Shown: positions 44,495-53,005 of the stretch, in pieces | Layout of the letters: the number at the start of each line of letters is the position of its first letter | Position numbering within the stretch: the stretch's first letter is position 1 | Source: an uncultured Bacilli bacterium | GTDB taxonomy: Bacteria > Bacillota_I > Bacilli_A > RF39 > UBA660 | Length of the DNA: 64,000 nt | Reading direction: 5' to 3' | Assembly (NCBI GenBank): GCA_934183155.1 | Contig: CAKPSB010000001.1 | Coordinates: 62,001-126,000, forward strand | Program-made: the position numbers and the translations under genes | Notes under the pieces: generated by a model | Databases searched by the model: none | What the model was told of the DNA's origin: nothing | What the model saw: the letters and a program-made list of their open reading frames with translations, nothing else

Positions 44495-45925
44495 ATGAAA
44501 AAAACAAAGATAATATGTTCAATTGGTCCAAGTAGTGCCAAATACGAAACATTCAAACAAATGGTTTTAAACGGTATGAATGTTGCAAGAATTAACTTTT
44601 CACATGCCACATTAGAAGAAAAGCAAAATGCTTTAAGCTTAGTAAAAAAAGCTAATGCTGAATTAAATTCTCACATAGCCGTTTTATATGATACCAAAGG
44701 TCCAGATTTTAGAACCGGTAAAATGACAAATGGCGAAATAAACTTAGTAGAAGGAAAAACAATTAATATTGTTAAAGATGAAATCCTAGGAACAGAAGAA
44801 GCTTTTACAGTAAATTACAAAGACGCTTTAGATAACATCAACGTAAATGACGAAATCTTATTAGAAGATGGACTTATGAAAGTAAAAGTTATCGAAAAAT
44901 TAGAAAACGGTTTAAAATGTGAGATAATAAATGGCGGAATTCTTAAAGATCATAAAGGCGTTAACGTACCAGGGGTTAATTTAAATTTAAAGTTCATAAG
45001 TAAAGTTGACGAAGAAGATATCATATACGCTTGTGAAAATGAAGGAGACTTTTTAGCCCTATCATTTGTATCATCTGCTGAAGATGTATATGCCGCCAGA
45101 GAATTAATAAAAGCTCATGGAAGAGAAGATATGCAAATAATTTCTAAGATAGAAAGTAAATCAGCCATTCAAAACATTGATGCAATTATCAAAGCAAGTG
45201 ACGGTATAATGGTAGCCCGTGGTGATTTAGGCGTTGAAGTTCCAATGAAGTACCTTCCAATACTTCAAAAACAAATTATAGAAAAATGCCGTACAATTGG
45301 CCGTACTGTAATTGTTGCAACTGAAATGTTAGCTTCAATGTATACTAGTGCTCGTCCAACGAGAGCTGAAATATCAGACGTTGCTAATGCTGTATTAGAT
45401 GGAACAGATGCTGTAATGCTTTCAGGTGAAACAACCGTTGGTACACATCCAGCTGATGCTGTAAAATATATGGCTCAAGCATGTAAAGCAGCGGAAGACT
45501 ATTATGATTATAAAAAGCAAAAAACTTATGCTAGAAATAATAATATTCCATCAATAATAGCTCATAACGCTGTAGAAACAGCAAACTTATTAGATGTAAA
45601 ATTAATAGTAGCTGCTACAGCAAGCGGATACACTGCAAAATTAATAGGTACACAAAAACCTCAATCATACGTTATTGCAGCATGCCCAAGCGAAAAAATA
45701 GCTCATAGTTTAGCTCTAAACTATGGTGTTTATCCAGTAGTATCAACAAACTATGAAAATATGGAAGCTTTAGTAAAAGAATGCAAAAAAATAGCTACTA
45801 AATTTACTAATTTAAAAGAAGGAGACCATGTTTTAGTAACTGGTGGATATCCAAGTATTCATGCTCCTAAATCAACAAACTTCTTAAAAATTGAAACCAT
45901 AACAAAAGATGACCTTAGCGAATAA
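44495..45925 (+). CDS. pyk: Pyruvate kinase
   Basis: A 476-residue glycolytic enzyme. It has TKIICSIGPSS at the start, MNVARINFSH near residue 30, the barrel signature IISKIESKSAIQNID, and MVARGDLGVEVP followed by ATEMLASM. It makes ATP and pyruvate from phosphoenolpyruvate. GGAGAG precedes the ATG at 44495. It lacks the extra C-terminal domain of Bacillus pyruvate kinases. The 3' end overlaps the convergent tmcAL gene by 11 nt. Confidence 0.95.
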   Translation: MKKTKIICSIGPSSAKYETFKQMVLNGMNVARINFSHATLEEKQNALSLVKKANAELNSHIAVLYDTKGPDFRTGKMTNGEINLVEGKTINIVKDEILGTEEAFTVNYKDALDNINVNDEILLEDGLMKVKVIEKLENGLKCEIINGGILKDHKGVNVPGVNLNLKFISKVDEEDIIYACENEGDFLALSFVSSAEDVYAARELIKAHGREDMQIISKIESKSAIQNIDAIIKASDGIMVARGDLGVEVPMKYLPILQKQIIEKCRTIGRTVIVATEMLASMYTSARPTRAEISDVANAVLDGTDAVMLSGETTVGTHPADAVKYMAQACKAAEDYYDYKKQKTYARNNNIPSIIAHNAVETANLLDVKLIVAATASGYTAKLIGTQKPQSYVIAACPSEKIAHSLALNYGVYPVVSTNYENMEALVKECKKIATKFTNLKEGDHVLVTGGYPSIHAPKSTNFLKIETITKDDLSE

Positions 45926-47015
45926 TCACCGAGTGTTGATGTTCCGCCAAAAGATCATCTTTTTTTCTTAAATTATAAATATCACTAACTTTTTTCTCAT
46001 AAGAAAGGCATTCATCATATTTAGTAATTATAGGAACTTTACACACCTTTTTAATACTGTTTAAATACTTTCTACCTTTTTCATTAAAGCCTAAAACTCT
46101 AATATAACTAACTTCTCTTAAATTTAAATTATCCTTCTTAGTAAAATCACATAAAATATGCAAATACATCCTTTTAAGCTTATTATAGGTATATCTTTTA
46201 GACTTTGTAAGTTTAATTAATTCATCAATATTATTAGCCTTATTAATAACTTTCTTAATCTTATTTTCAATACCCTCATCAACGCCGTTATAAATACTTA
46301 AATCACTGCAACTTATAATTTTATATTTAAGTAAATCAAAGTAATCATCAAAAAAATGAAGATTATTTAAACTATCTAAACTTACCTTAGGAACACATTT
46401 GCTTATATCTAAGTTATTTAATAAAGCATTTCTAATACTAGTGCCACTAGATACATTATTTAATTCTAAACTATGATAATCATTTGTCCTTTTAATACAT
46501 CTAACATCTTTATCAGGTAAATTTCTAAGATAGCCAATTCCCAATAAATCATTAGGCTGGTCATCTAAAACAACATTAAAATCCTTTAAAGCTAAAGAAA
46601 GACTTTTAGGATAATTATATCCCAAGTTTAAATAAAATTTAACTTTATTATTGTAAGCATTACTTTTTTGAATATTATTGATATTTTTAAGTTTATCAAT
46701 ATCACCACATTCACTACCAAAGACGAAAGCAGAAATATTCAAATAATTTAAAATATCACATGCCGCTTTAGTAAAAATATCCGCCGAAGAAGTTCCAAAT
46801 TGAAAAGGGAGTTCAACAACCAAATCAACATAATTTAAAGCAACTTCAGTTTTCTTCCATTTATTAATTAAACAAACATCTCCTCTTTGTGTATAATCAC
46901 CATTAATAACAGCAATAACAACATAAGAAGGGAACATTTTTTTAATTTCATTTATATGATATAAATGTCCATTATGAAATGGATTATATTCACAAACAAT
47001 CCCAACACTTTTCAT
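45915..47015 (-). CDS. tmcAL: tRNA(Met) cytidine acetate ligase
   Basis: A 366-residue nucleotidyltransferase-fold protein with the N-terminal VGIVCEYNPFHNGH signature, near-identical to TmcAL/YlbM. HxGH-type ATP-binding residues are present, with INGDYTQRGD further on and SGTSIRNALL near residue 190. It uses acetate and ATP to acetylate the wobble cytidine of elongator tRNA-Met. It is shorter than the usual 390-415 residues. RBS GGAGCTGAT. Confidence 0.9.
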   Translation of the reverse strand: MKSVGIVCEYNPFHNGHLYHINEIKKMFPSYVVIAVINGDYTQRGDVCLINKWKKTEVALNYVDLVVELPFQFGTSSADIFTKAACDILNYLNISAFVFGSECGDIDKLKNINNIQKSNAYNNKVKFYLNLGYNYPKSLSLALKDFNVVLDDQPNDLLGIGYLRNLPDKDVRCIKRTNDYHSLELNNVSSGTSIRNALLNNLDISKCVPKVSLDSLNNLHFFDDYFDLLKYKIISCSDLSIYNGVDEGIENKIKKVINKANNIDELIKLTKSKRYTYNKLKRMYLHILCDFTKKDNLNLREVSYIRVLGFNEKGRKYLNSIKKVCKVPIITKYDECLSYEKKVSDIYNLRKKDDLLAEHQHSVIIR

Positions 47016-47074
47016 CTTATCAGCTCCATTTACAGACTATTCTAGCATGTTAATTAAAAATATTCAAATGTCAA

Positions 47075-47103
47075 TTGACACTTAAAATGAAAAAAAGTAT
47101 AAT
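47075..47103 (+). promoter_or_regulatory. Consensus promoter of the pilin-like/gtrA unit
   Basis: TTGACA (47075-47080), 17-nt spacer, TATAAT (47098-47103). Confidence 0.85.
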
Positions 47104-47120
47104 TTTAAATAGGTGATAAT

Positions 47121-47495
47121 ATGAAAACTAAAGCCTTCACGTTAATAGAACTACTCGCAGTAATTGTAATATTAGGTATTTTAGCAACCATAGTAGTACC
47201 AAACATCGTTGGCATAATAAACAATTCAAAAAAAGATACACTTAATGAGCAAAAACAAACAGTAGTTGATGCCGCTAAAAGATGGGGAACCGATAATGTT
47301 AAAAAACTACCTCAATCATCTTGTAGTTTAACCATAACAAAACTAAAAACAGAAGGGTACTTGGATAGTGAAAAGAAAGTAACTGATCCAATCACAAATA
47401 AAGAAATGACCGGATGTGTTAAAATAGAATATGATTCAAGTAACAATCAATATAAATACACATATATAGACACATGCACACAAGAGTGTAATTAG
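47121..47495 (+). CDS. Type IV pilin-like (pseudopilin) protein
   Basis: A 124-residue protein with the class III signal of type IV pilins: a short basic leader (MKTKA), then FTLIELLAVIVILGILA with Phe +1 and Glu +5. The residue before the cleavage point is Ala rather than the usual Gly. The hydrophobic helix is followed by a small domain with four Cys (near residues 75, 100, 119 and 123) that could form two disulfides. ComGC-like in size, but no assembly ATPase, platform protein or prepilin peptidase is in this window. It is in an operon with a GtrA-family protein, an unusual partner. Confidence 0.75.
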   Translation: MKTKAFTLIELLAVIVILGILATIVVPNIVGIINNSKKDTLNEQKQTVVDAAKRWGTDNVKKLPQSSCSLTITKLKTEGYLDSEKKVTDPITNKEMTGCVKIEYDSSNNQYKYTYIDTCTQECN

Positions 47496-47504
47496 GAGTA
47501 AAAC

Positions 47505-47927
47505 ATGGAAAAAATAAAAAAAATATATTCAAAATATGAAGAAATAATAAATTATATTATAGTAGGTGGATGCACAACATTAATAAATTTAGCTGTCTAC
47601 TTTTTGCTAATAAATATCTTCTTTAAAGCAAAAACAAATCTAGATATTCAAGCAGCTAACGTCATATCATGGATATTTGCTGTCTTATTTGCTTATATTA
47701 CCAATCGTAAATTTGTCTTTAAAAGCAAAGCTCAAGGTAAAGAAAAAATAAAAGAAATACTAAACTTTTTTGCCTCAAGAGTAGCCTCACTACTTATGGA
47801 CATGTTTTTAATGTTTCTACTTTACAGTGTTATGCATATAAATGATACAATATGTAAATTAATTGACCAAGTCATTATCATAATTGCTAACTATGTTTTA
47901 GCCAAAATATTAGTGTTTAAAAAATAA
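47505..47927 (+). CDS. GtrA-family membrane protein
   Basis: A 140-residue protein with four membrane helices (about 15-40, 50-68, 80-105 and 115-135). It has IIVGGCTTLINLAVYFLL at the start and FAYITNRKFVFKSK in the second loop, the GtrA signature. GtrA proteins are thought to move lipid-linked sugars across the membrane for surface glycosylation. No glycosyltransferase is adjacent. Ten bases downstream of the pilin-like gene; pilin glycosylation is possible but only inference. Confidence 0.8.
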   Translation: MEKIKKIYSKYEEIINYIIVGGCTTLINLAVYFLLINIFFKAKTNLDIQAANVISWIFAVLFAYITNRKFVFKSKAQGKEKIKEILNFFASRVASLLMDMFLMFLLYSVMHINDTICKLIDQVIIIIANYVLAKILVFKK

Positions 47928-47938
47928 ACACTTTTTTT
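47912..47938 (+). terminator. Terminator over the gtrA stop
   Basis: AGTGTTTA (47912-47919), loop AAAAA, TAAACACT (47925-47932), T-run. The TAA stop (47925-47927) begins the 3' arm. Confidence 0.85.
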
Positions 47939-48004
47939 GTAAACCAATATTTTTCGACAGAATTCGACATCACAATTATTGTAAAATAATGTCGGTGATA
48001 GAAA

Positions 48005-49240
48005 ATGAAACTGTTTGATACATTGCTGTTAGATTTAATTTTAGCTGGTACACCTCTAGCAATATATTTATTATATATTGCCTATGCCAAAACATTAAGT
48101 AAAAAAGAAGGCGATTTATTAATAACAATGACCGCTTTTTCAAGTCAATATTTAATATTAAAATATGCCAAATCATTATATCCAGGAATTCCCTTCATAG
48201 TTATAAACACACCACTTTTACTTGCATATTTAAAAAAATCAACTCCGACAATAATAATAACATCAATTATCATGGCCTTATATTATTATAATTTTTACCA
48301 TAAATATTTAATTATTTTAATTTTAGAATATATTGCATACTATATATTTTATAAAAAAAGTCGATCAACATTAAAAATAAGCACCTTCATTTTAATATTT
48401 TCAATAGTTAAAACATTAATGACGATTATTCTTTTAAATGCCTATCAAGAAATAATTCACATTAAAGAAATTCTAATTGTTGGTCTTTGCCTATATCTTA
48501 TTTCAAATTTCTTAATTTATCTTTTAAATAAAACCGAAGAAATTTTAAAACTTCATCTAACAATAAAACAAATAGAAAATGATAAGCAAATAAAAACATC
48601 ATTATTCAGAATAACACATGAAATAAAAAATCCAATAGCTGTTTGTAAAGGATATTTAGATATGTTTGATAAGGAAAATCAAGAACACTATCAAAAATAT
48701 ATTCCCATATTAAAAGACGAAATAAATAGAACCTTATTGTTATTAGAAGATTTTTTAGCAATGAATAGAGTGAAAATTAACAAAGATATCATAGATATAA
48801 ACTTATTAATTGAAGAAGTTATAAAAAGTATGGATATGCTTTGTAAAAAAAATCACATTAAAATAATTAATAATATTATCGATGATGAAATATACATAAA
48901 TGCTGATTATAATAGATTAAATCAAGTATTTGTAAATATAATAAAAAACAGTATTGAAGCAATGGATAAAACTAAAAAAGGAAAAATTGAAATATCTGAA
49001 AGTATAACTGATAAAAAAATATCAATAATTATAAAAGATAATGGAAAAGGAATTAATAAAGAAACTTTATGTAAAATAAAAGAACCTTTTTATACAACCA
49101 AAAAGAAGGGGACAGGACTTGGCGTATCACTTTCAAATGAAATAATAGCTGCCCATGATGGAACATTAGATTATACATCAAAAGAAAATGAATATACAAA
49201 AGTAATCATCACATTGCCAAAAGAAGAATATCAAGTGTAA
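48005..49240 (+). CDS. Orphan membrane sensor histidine kinase (KinB-like)
   Basis: A 411-residue kinase with six or so membrane helices in the first 175 residues and almost no extracellular loop. A HisKA domain (phosphoacceptor His in FRITHEIKNP near residue 206) and a HATPase_c domain follow (N box IIKNSIEAMD, G1 DNGKGI, G2 GTGLGVS). All catalytic motifs are intact. The layout matches KinB-type kinases that feed the sporulation phosphorelay. No response regulator lies beside it, also as for sporulation kinases. Given gpr and spoIIP 1-3 kb away, a role in sporulation entry is plausible but inferred. RBS GGTGAT. Confidence 0.85.
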   Translation: MKLFDTLLLDLILAGTPLAIYLLYIAYAKTLSKKEGDLLITMTAFSSQYLILKYAKSLYPGIPFIVINTPLLLAYLKKSTPTIIITSIIMALYYYNFYHKYLIILILEYIAYYIFYKKSRSTLKISTFILIFSIVKTLMTIILLNAYQEIIHIKEILIVGLCLYLISNFLIYLLNKTEEILKLHLTIKQIENDKQIKTSLFRITHEIKNPIAVCKGYLDMFDKENQEHYQKYIPILKDEINRTLLLLEDFLAMNRVKINKDIIDINLLIEEVIKSMDMLCKKNHIKIINNIIDDEIYINADYNRLNQVFVNIIKNSIEAMDKTKKGKIEISESITDKKISIIIKDNGKGINKETLCKIKEPFYTTKKKGTGLGVSLSNEIIAAHDGTLDYTSKENEYTKVIITLPKEEYQV

Positions 49241-49252
49241 ACTTGATTTTTT
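49230..49252 (+). terminator. Terminator over the kinase stop
   Basis: ATCAAG (49230-49235), loop TGTAAA, CTTGAT (49242-49247), T-run. Confidence 0.65.
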
Positions 49253-49264
49253 CATATTTAACCA

Positions 49265-49293
49265 CAAAAAAACGTTTAATAATATAAACGTTT
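49265..49293 (-). terminator. Terminator of the transglutaminase-like gene
   Basis: AAACGTTTA (49270-49278), loop ATAATA, TAAACGTTT (49285-49293). Read on the minus strand the stem is followed by a T-run. Confidence 0.75.
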
Positions 49294-49302
49294 AAGAACA
49301 AA

Positions 49303-50232
49303 TCAAACAGCTTCAGGATAATATTTTGTATTAAAATTATGTCCCTTGGAATCAATTTTAAATAGCTCATCCGTTGTTATTAAGAAAAATTTATGAAGTA
49401 AAACATTAGAGCCATCAGAAGTTATTGGATCATCCCAAGTCAAATCCAAATGTAACCAGCGTCCATTTAGATGTACTAAATTCCAAATATGGTTAGAATT
49501 AGATATCTTATAATTAGGAATACCTAATTTATCCAAATAGATTTTCATAGCATCACTATAGCCACTACATAAGGCAATCCCATCAATCAATGGACCAGTA
49601 GCTTTATGCGAATTAGAATTGCCAGAATCATTACCACTTTCAATTCCATCAGCTCTTTTTTTATCATAACTACTATTTGTAATTAAATAATCATGAAAGG
49701 CTTTAATTTTATCAACAGAGCTCATGCCTTCTTTAATATTTTCATTTTCAAAATCACTAATTTTACTTTCAATTTTCTGCATATCTTCATCAGAATATAA
49801 CTTATCAAGTTTAACCTTTACTTCTCCAAATGAAGAAATCTGAAAATAAATCTTCTCATAGCTGTTATAAGGAGAAACCAAATTGTTTATAGTTGAAAGT
49901 AAAACTTGATCATTCGAAACACGTGATAATTCATCATCGCAATCACCATAATCTTTATCACAATAAAAAGTAAAATTACTAATACCATGATTCAAAATAG
50001 TATAAATAACATTCAAAATATCTTGTCTGCTTCTAACATGAAAATTATCAGTTTCTTGCACAAGATTAAATTCATAATTATTAAAATTTTCTTCCTCATT
50101 AGGAAGGGCAACCGTTTTATTTTGAATACTATAACTCATTATAAAAGTAACAATTTTTTCTTTATAAATAGAGCAAAAAACTAAAAGTAAACACAAAATA
50201 ACAGTTAACAAAAAACTAGAATTTCTTTTCAT
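49303..50232 (-). CDS. Exported transglutaminase-like protein
   Basis: A 309-residue protein with an N-terminal signal anchor (about 7-32) and a transglutaminase-like papain-fold core in the C-terminal half. Its catalytic triad is visible as Cys in GIALCSGYSDAM near 218, His in NHIWNLVHL near 248 and Asp in LHLDLTWDDP near 263. Such bacterial proteins act as cysteine proteases or cross-linkers at the surface; which one is unclear. RBS GGTGAT. It lies between the kinase and rpsT. Confidence 0.75.
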   Translation of the reverse strand: MKRNSSFLLTVILCLLLVFCSIYKEKIVTFIMSYSIQNKTVALPNEEENFNNYEFNLVQETDNFHVRSRQDILNVIYTILNHGISNFTFYCDKDYGDCDDELSRVSNDQVLLSTINNLVSPYNSYEKIYFQISSFGEVKVKLDKLYSDEDMQKIESKISDFENENIKEGMSSVDKIKAFHDYLITNSSYDKKRADGIESGNDSGNSNSHKATGPLIDGIALCSGYSDAMKIYLDKLGIPNYKISNSNHIWNLVHLNGRWLHLDLTWDDPITSDGSNVLLHKFFLITTDELFKIDSKGHNFNTKYYPEAV

Positions 50233-50258
50233 ATTATCACCATATCCATTTTAGATAT

Positions 50259-50290
50259 TAAAAAAGTAAATTACTCCATTGCATTTACTT
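50259..50290 (-). terminator. Terminator over the rpsT stop
   Basis: AAGTAAAT (50264-50271) pairs with ATTTACTT (50283-50290); read on the minus strand it is followed by a T-run. The stop of rpsT (50271-50273) lies at the start of the loop side. Confidence 0.65.
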
Positions 50291-50534
50291 TCTTTGTTAA
50301 TCTTGATTTTTTACGAGCACAAGTATTTTTAGGCATTACTTTAGCGCCAGCTGCCTTGTCGATTCTTTTAATGGCAGTTTTTAAATTAGCACGAGCAGTT
50401 TCTTTATCTTTTTTAGTAATAGCTCTTTCAACATTTTTAACCGCTGTTTTAGCACTTGCTAAATATTCATGATTACGTTCTTCTTTTTTAATATTAACAA
50501 GAACTCTTTTTTTTGCATTTTTTAAGTTGGCCAT
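50271..50534 (-). CDS. rpsT: 30S ribosomal protein S20
   Basis: An 87-residue basic helical protein starting MANLKNAKKR, with the S20 pattern of Lys-rich helices (AVKNVERAI, NLKTAIKRIDKAA, KNTCARKKSRLTKK). It binds 16S rRNA in the small subunit. GGAGGTG before the ATG at 50534 sets the start; an in-frame ATG five codons upstream overlaps this RBS. It is divergent from gpr, the same neighbourhood as in Bacillus. Confidence 0.95.
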   Translation of the reverse strand: MANLKNAKKRVLVNIKKEERNHEYLASAKTAVKNVERAITKKDKETARANLKTAIKRIDKAAGAKVMPKNTCARKKSRLTKKVNAME

Positions 50535-50564
50535 AAATTTCACCTCCAAGCCACATGTACAATC

Positions 50565-50593
50565 ATTTTAACAAAAATCAAAAAAAAAATCAA
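50565..50593 (-). promoter_or_regulatory. Promoter of rpsT
   Basis: On the minus strand: TTGATT (50593-50588), 17-nt spacer, TAAAAT (50570-50565), preceded by TGT. Confidence 0.65.
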
Positions 50594-50635
50594 TAAAAAC
50601 TTGCTTTTTTGGCAAAATAAAAATGAGGTGATAAA

Positions 50636-51637
50636 ATGAGCCACAAGATAGACTTAAAAAATCAGCCAATAAGAACCGACTTGGCCGTGGAACTAATTCA
50701 AACAAAAACATCAAAAAAAGTAGACAATATAACAATAACCACAATTAGCTTAACGGAACAAGAAGCAAAAAAAATTAACAAAACAAAAGGTAATTATATA
50801 ACAATTGAATTTGAAGATATTACTGATAGTGAAAATGCTGAAAAAGTAAAAAATGTATTAACTAGCGAACTAAAAAAAATATTAAGTAAACAACAAACAA
50901 AAAATGACGTATTAGGACTAGTTATTGGCCTTGGCAATAAAAAATCAACCCCAGATTCACTAGGACCATTAACAATAAGTCAAGTTGTCGTTACTAATTA
51001 TCTATATTTATATGATTCATTAGATGATAATTATCACAGGGTATGTGCCATTGCCCCAGGAGTAACTGGTGAAACAGGAATAGAAACAAGCGATATGTTA
51101 AAAAGTATTATAAACGAAATAAAACCAGATTTTGCCATTGTTATAGATGCTCTAGCGGCATCTTCAATTGAAAGAGTAAATAAAACAATCCAAATGACCG
51201 ATAGCGGCATAACTCCGGGCAGTGGAGTAGGAAACAAAAGAAAAGAAATAAGTCAAAAAACGCTAGGTATTCCCACAATAGCAATTGGAGTTCCAACTGT
51301 CGTTGATGCAGCATGTATAGTAAATGACACCATAAATTACCTTTATAAACACTTTGCTTATCAAAAAAGTACGATTAATAACCCAGCTTCTAAATTAACA
51401 GCCAATGTAAATTATCTAAGATTACAAAAACAATTTAAAATAAATAAAGAAGAAAAAGAAAAAATATTAGGTATGGTCGGTTCACTAGATGAAGAAGAAA
51501 CAAAAAAATTAATATACGAAATATTAAATCCTATAGGTTATAATTTAATGGTAACACCAAAAGAAGAAGATTTCATAATTGAAAAATTATCCAAAATCAT
51601 CAGCTCTTCCATTAACGAATGTATGCATAAAAATTAA
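50636..51637 (+). CDS. gpr: Spore germination protease (GPR endopeptidase)
   Basis: A 333-residue aspartic protease that degrades small acid-soluble spore proteins during germination. The propeptide junction motif IRTDLAVE lies near residues 12-19, as in Bacillus GPR, where autoprocessing occurs. The core has VIGLGNKKSTPDSLGP near 100 and VIDALAASSIERVNKTIQ near 175, which hold catalytic residues. RBS GAGGTGAT. In Bacillus, gpr also lies between rpsT and spoIIP. A gene with no known use outside spores. Confidence 0.9.
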   Translation: MSHKIDLKNQPIRTDLAVELIQTKTSKKVDNITITTISLTEQEAKKINKTKGNYITIEFEDITDSENAEKVKNVLTSELKKILSKQQTKNDVLGLVIGLGNKKSTPDSLGPLTISQVVVTNYLYLYDSLDDNYHRVCAIAPGVTGETGIETSDMLKSIINEIKPDFAIVIDALAASSIERVNKTIQMTDSGITPGSGVGNKRKEISQKTLGIPTIAIGVPTVVDAACIVNDTINYLYKHFAYQKSTINNPASKLTANVNYLRLQKQFKINKEEKEKILGMVGSLDEEETKKLIYEILNPIGYNLMVTPKEEDFIIEKLSKIISSSINECMHKN

Positions 51638-51664
51638 AATCTACATTTTTTTTAATTCCTCCAT

Positions 51665-51672
51665 CATATAAT
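51665..51672 (+). promoter_or_regulatory. Possible sigma-E-type -10 of spoIIP
   Basis: CATATAAT lies 24 nt before the spoIIP ATG. It fits both a sigma-A -10 (TATAAT) and, loosely, the CATA-start of sigma-E -10 elements known for spoIIP in Bacillus. The -35 is not clear. Confidence 0.25.
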
Positions 51673-51695
51673 AAAAGACAAGTGGAGGTTTTTAT

Positions 51696-52646
51696 ATGAA
51701 AAAAATCAAACTAAAAAAACGCAAATTTAAATTTAGATTGTTTCTATATGCATTTATAATGTTTTTAGGATATCAAATATCATTTAACATAATCATGAAT
51801 ATAAAACTTGTTTCTTCAAATGAAGAGTTTATTAAAACGTTATTAGTTGATAGTAATTATCATCTTTTGTATGAAAAAAAAGCTACCAATCTTCTTACAA
51901 AAATTTGGAGTAAAATCATAGATGTCAACAAACCAGTTTCCATTTTAAAAAATACACTTCATTTTAATCCTAACAAAAATGAACCGATGGCTTATATAAA
52001 TAATCCAAACATTAAAGAAGTAGAAAAACTAGAAGCATCTCCAACCGTATATATCTACAATACCCATCAAGGAGAATCATATCAAGGCAAAGCTTTAGAA
52101 GGTTATAACATAAAACCGTCAGTTATGATGGCATCATACATTCTTCAAGACAAATTAGCTCAAAACAATGTCAAAGCCGATGTTATGCAAGACAATATCG
52201 CCGATTACCTAAATTTAAACAATATGAAATATAATAAAAGTTATCTCGCAAGCCGCAAATTCTTAATGGATGCTCTTTCAAAATATAAAGATTACAAGTT
52301 AATAATAGACCTTCATCGCGACTCACTTTCCAAGGATAAATCAACAACTATCATCAATAATAAATCATGCGCTAAAATAAGCTTTGTTGTAGGCCAAGAC
52401 CACGATAATTATGAAGCAAACTTAAATAAAACCAACAACATAAATGAAAAAGTAAAACAAAAATATCCTAATTTAACAAGAGGAGTTCTTGTAAAAGGTG
52501 GTAAAGGATCCAATGGAATATATAACCAAGACCTATCCCCAAATATTATTTTAATAGAAATTGGTGGTCAAGAAAATACCATCGACGAAGTCTTGAATAC
52601 AATAGAATTACTATCACCAATTATAAAGGAAAATATTAATGCATAA
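51696..52646 (+). CDS. spoIIP: Stage II sporulation protein P (engulfment amidase)
   Basis: A 316-residue protein with an N-terminal membrane helix (about 13-33), a linker, and the SpoIIP amidase/endopeptidase domain (about 110-316). Likely metal and catalytic residues are visible in VYIYNTHQGESY near 117, IIDLHRDS near 208 and LIEIGGQEN near 290. SpoIIP cuts peptidoglycan stem peptides so that the mother cell can engulf the forespore, normally with SpoIID and SpoIIM, which are not in this window. It follows gpr with its own RBS (TGGAGG). Confidence 0.9.
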   Translation: MKKIKLKKRKFKFRLFLYAFIMFLGYQISFNIIMNIKLVSSNEEFIKTLLVDSNYHLLYEKKATNLLTKIWSKIIDVNKPVSILKNTLHFNPNKNEPMAYINNPNIKEVEKLEASPTVYIYNTHQGESYQGKALEGYNIKPSVMMASYILQDKLAQNNVKADVMQDNIADYLNLNNMKYNKSYLASRKFLMDALSKYKDYKLIIDLHRDSLSKDKSTTIINNKSCAKISFVVGQDHDNYEANLNKTNNINEKVKQKYPNLTRGVLVKGGKGSNGIYNQDLSPNIILIEIGGQENTIDEVLNTIELLSPIIKENINA

Positions 52647-52968
52647 AAAAGCAAATAAAATTTTAAAATATTTAATCTTAACAAGTTTTATTACATTTTT
52701 ATCCTTATATATATCGCAGTCCACAGGATACTATGAATATCGTGCTAGCAAAAAAACAGCCCTCACCAATAAGCAAATAAAAGAATTTGAAAGCGATATA
52801 AGAAAAGGAAAAAAAGTAGATATCAAAAAATACATCGAAACCAATAACAAAAATTATCAAAACAACCTATCAAAAACAGGTTTATCAATATCAAAAACAT
52901 CAGAAAAATGTATTCAAAAAGTAATTGATAAAAGTTTTAAACTTTTAGGAAATTTAGTAGGACCTTAA
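52639..52968 (+). CDS. Small membrane-anchored protein after spoIIP
   Basis: A 109-residue protein with one N-terminal membrane helix (about 9-26) and a basic helical outside domain, ending GNLVGP. Its start overlaps the spoIIP end by 8 nt, so it is translationally coupled. No family recognised. The coupling suggests a role with SpoIIP in sporulation. Confidence 0.6.
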   Translation: MHKKANKILKYLILTSFITFLSLYISQSTGYYEYRASKKTALTNKQIKEFESDIRKGKKVDIKKYIETNNKNYQNNLSKTGLSISKTSEKCIQKVIDKSFKLLGNLVGP

Positions 52969-52996
52969 CCTAGAAATGTGGTATTATATTTCTAGG
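52969..52996 (+). promoter_or_regulatory. Hairpin that sequesters the nfo ribosome binding site
   Basis: CCTAGAAAT (52969-52977) pairs with ATTTCTAGG (52988-52996), 9 bp with a 10-nt loop. The 3' arm contains the AGG of the nfo Shine-Dalgarno (AGGTGAT), 5-10 nt before the ATG at 53006. No T-run follows. It may reduce or switch nfo translation. Confidence 0.55.
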
Positions 52997-53005
52997 TGAT
53001 TTTAT

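Noticed and set aside
45904..45963. Long-loop terminator after pyk (AAAAGATGA with TCATCTTTT)
   Set aside because: The loop is over 40 nt and the region is coding on the minus strand; not convincing without expression data.
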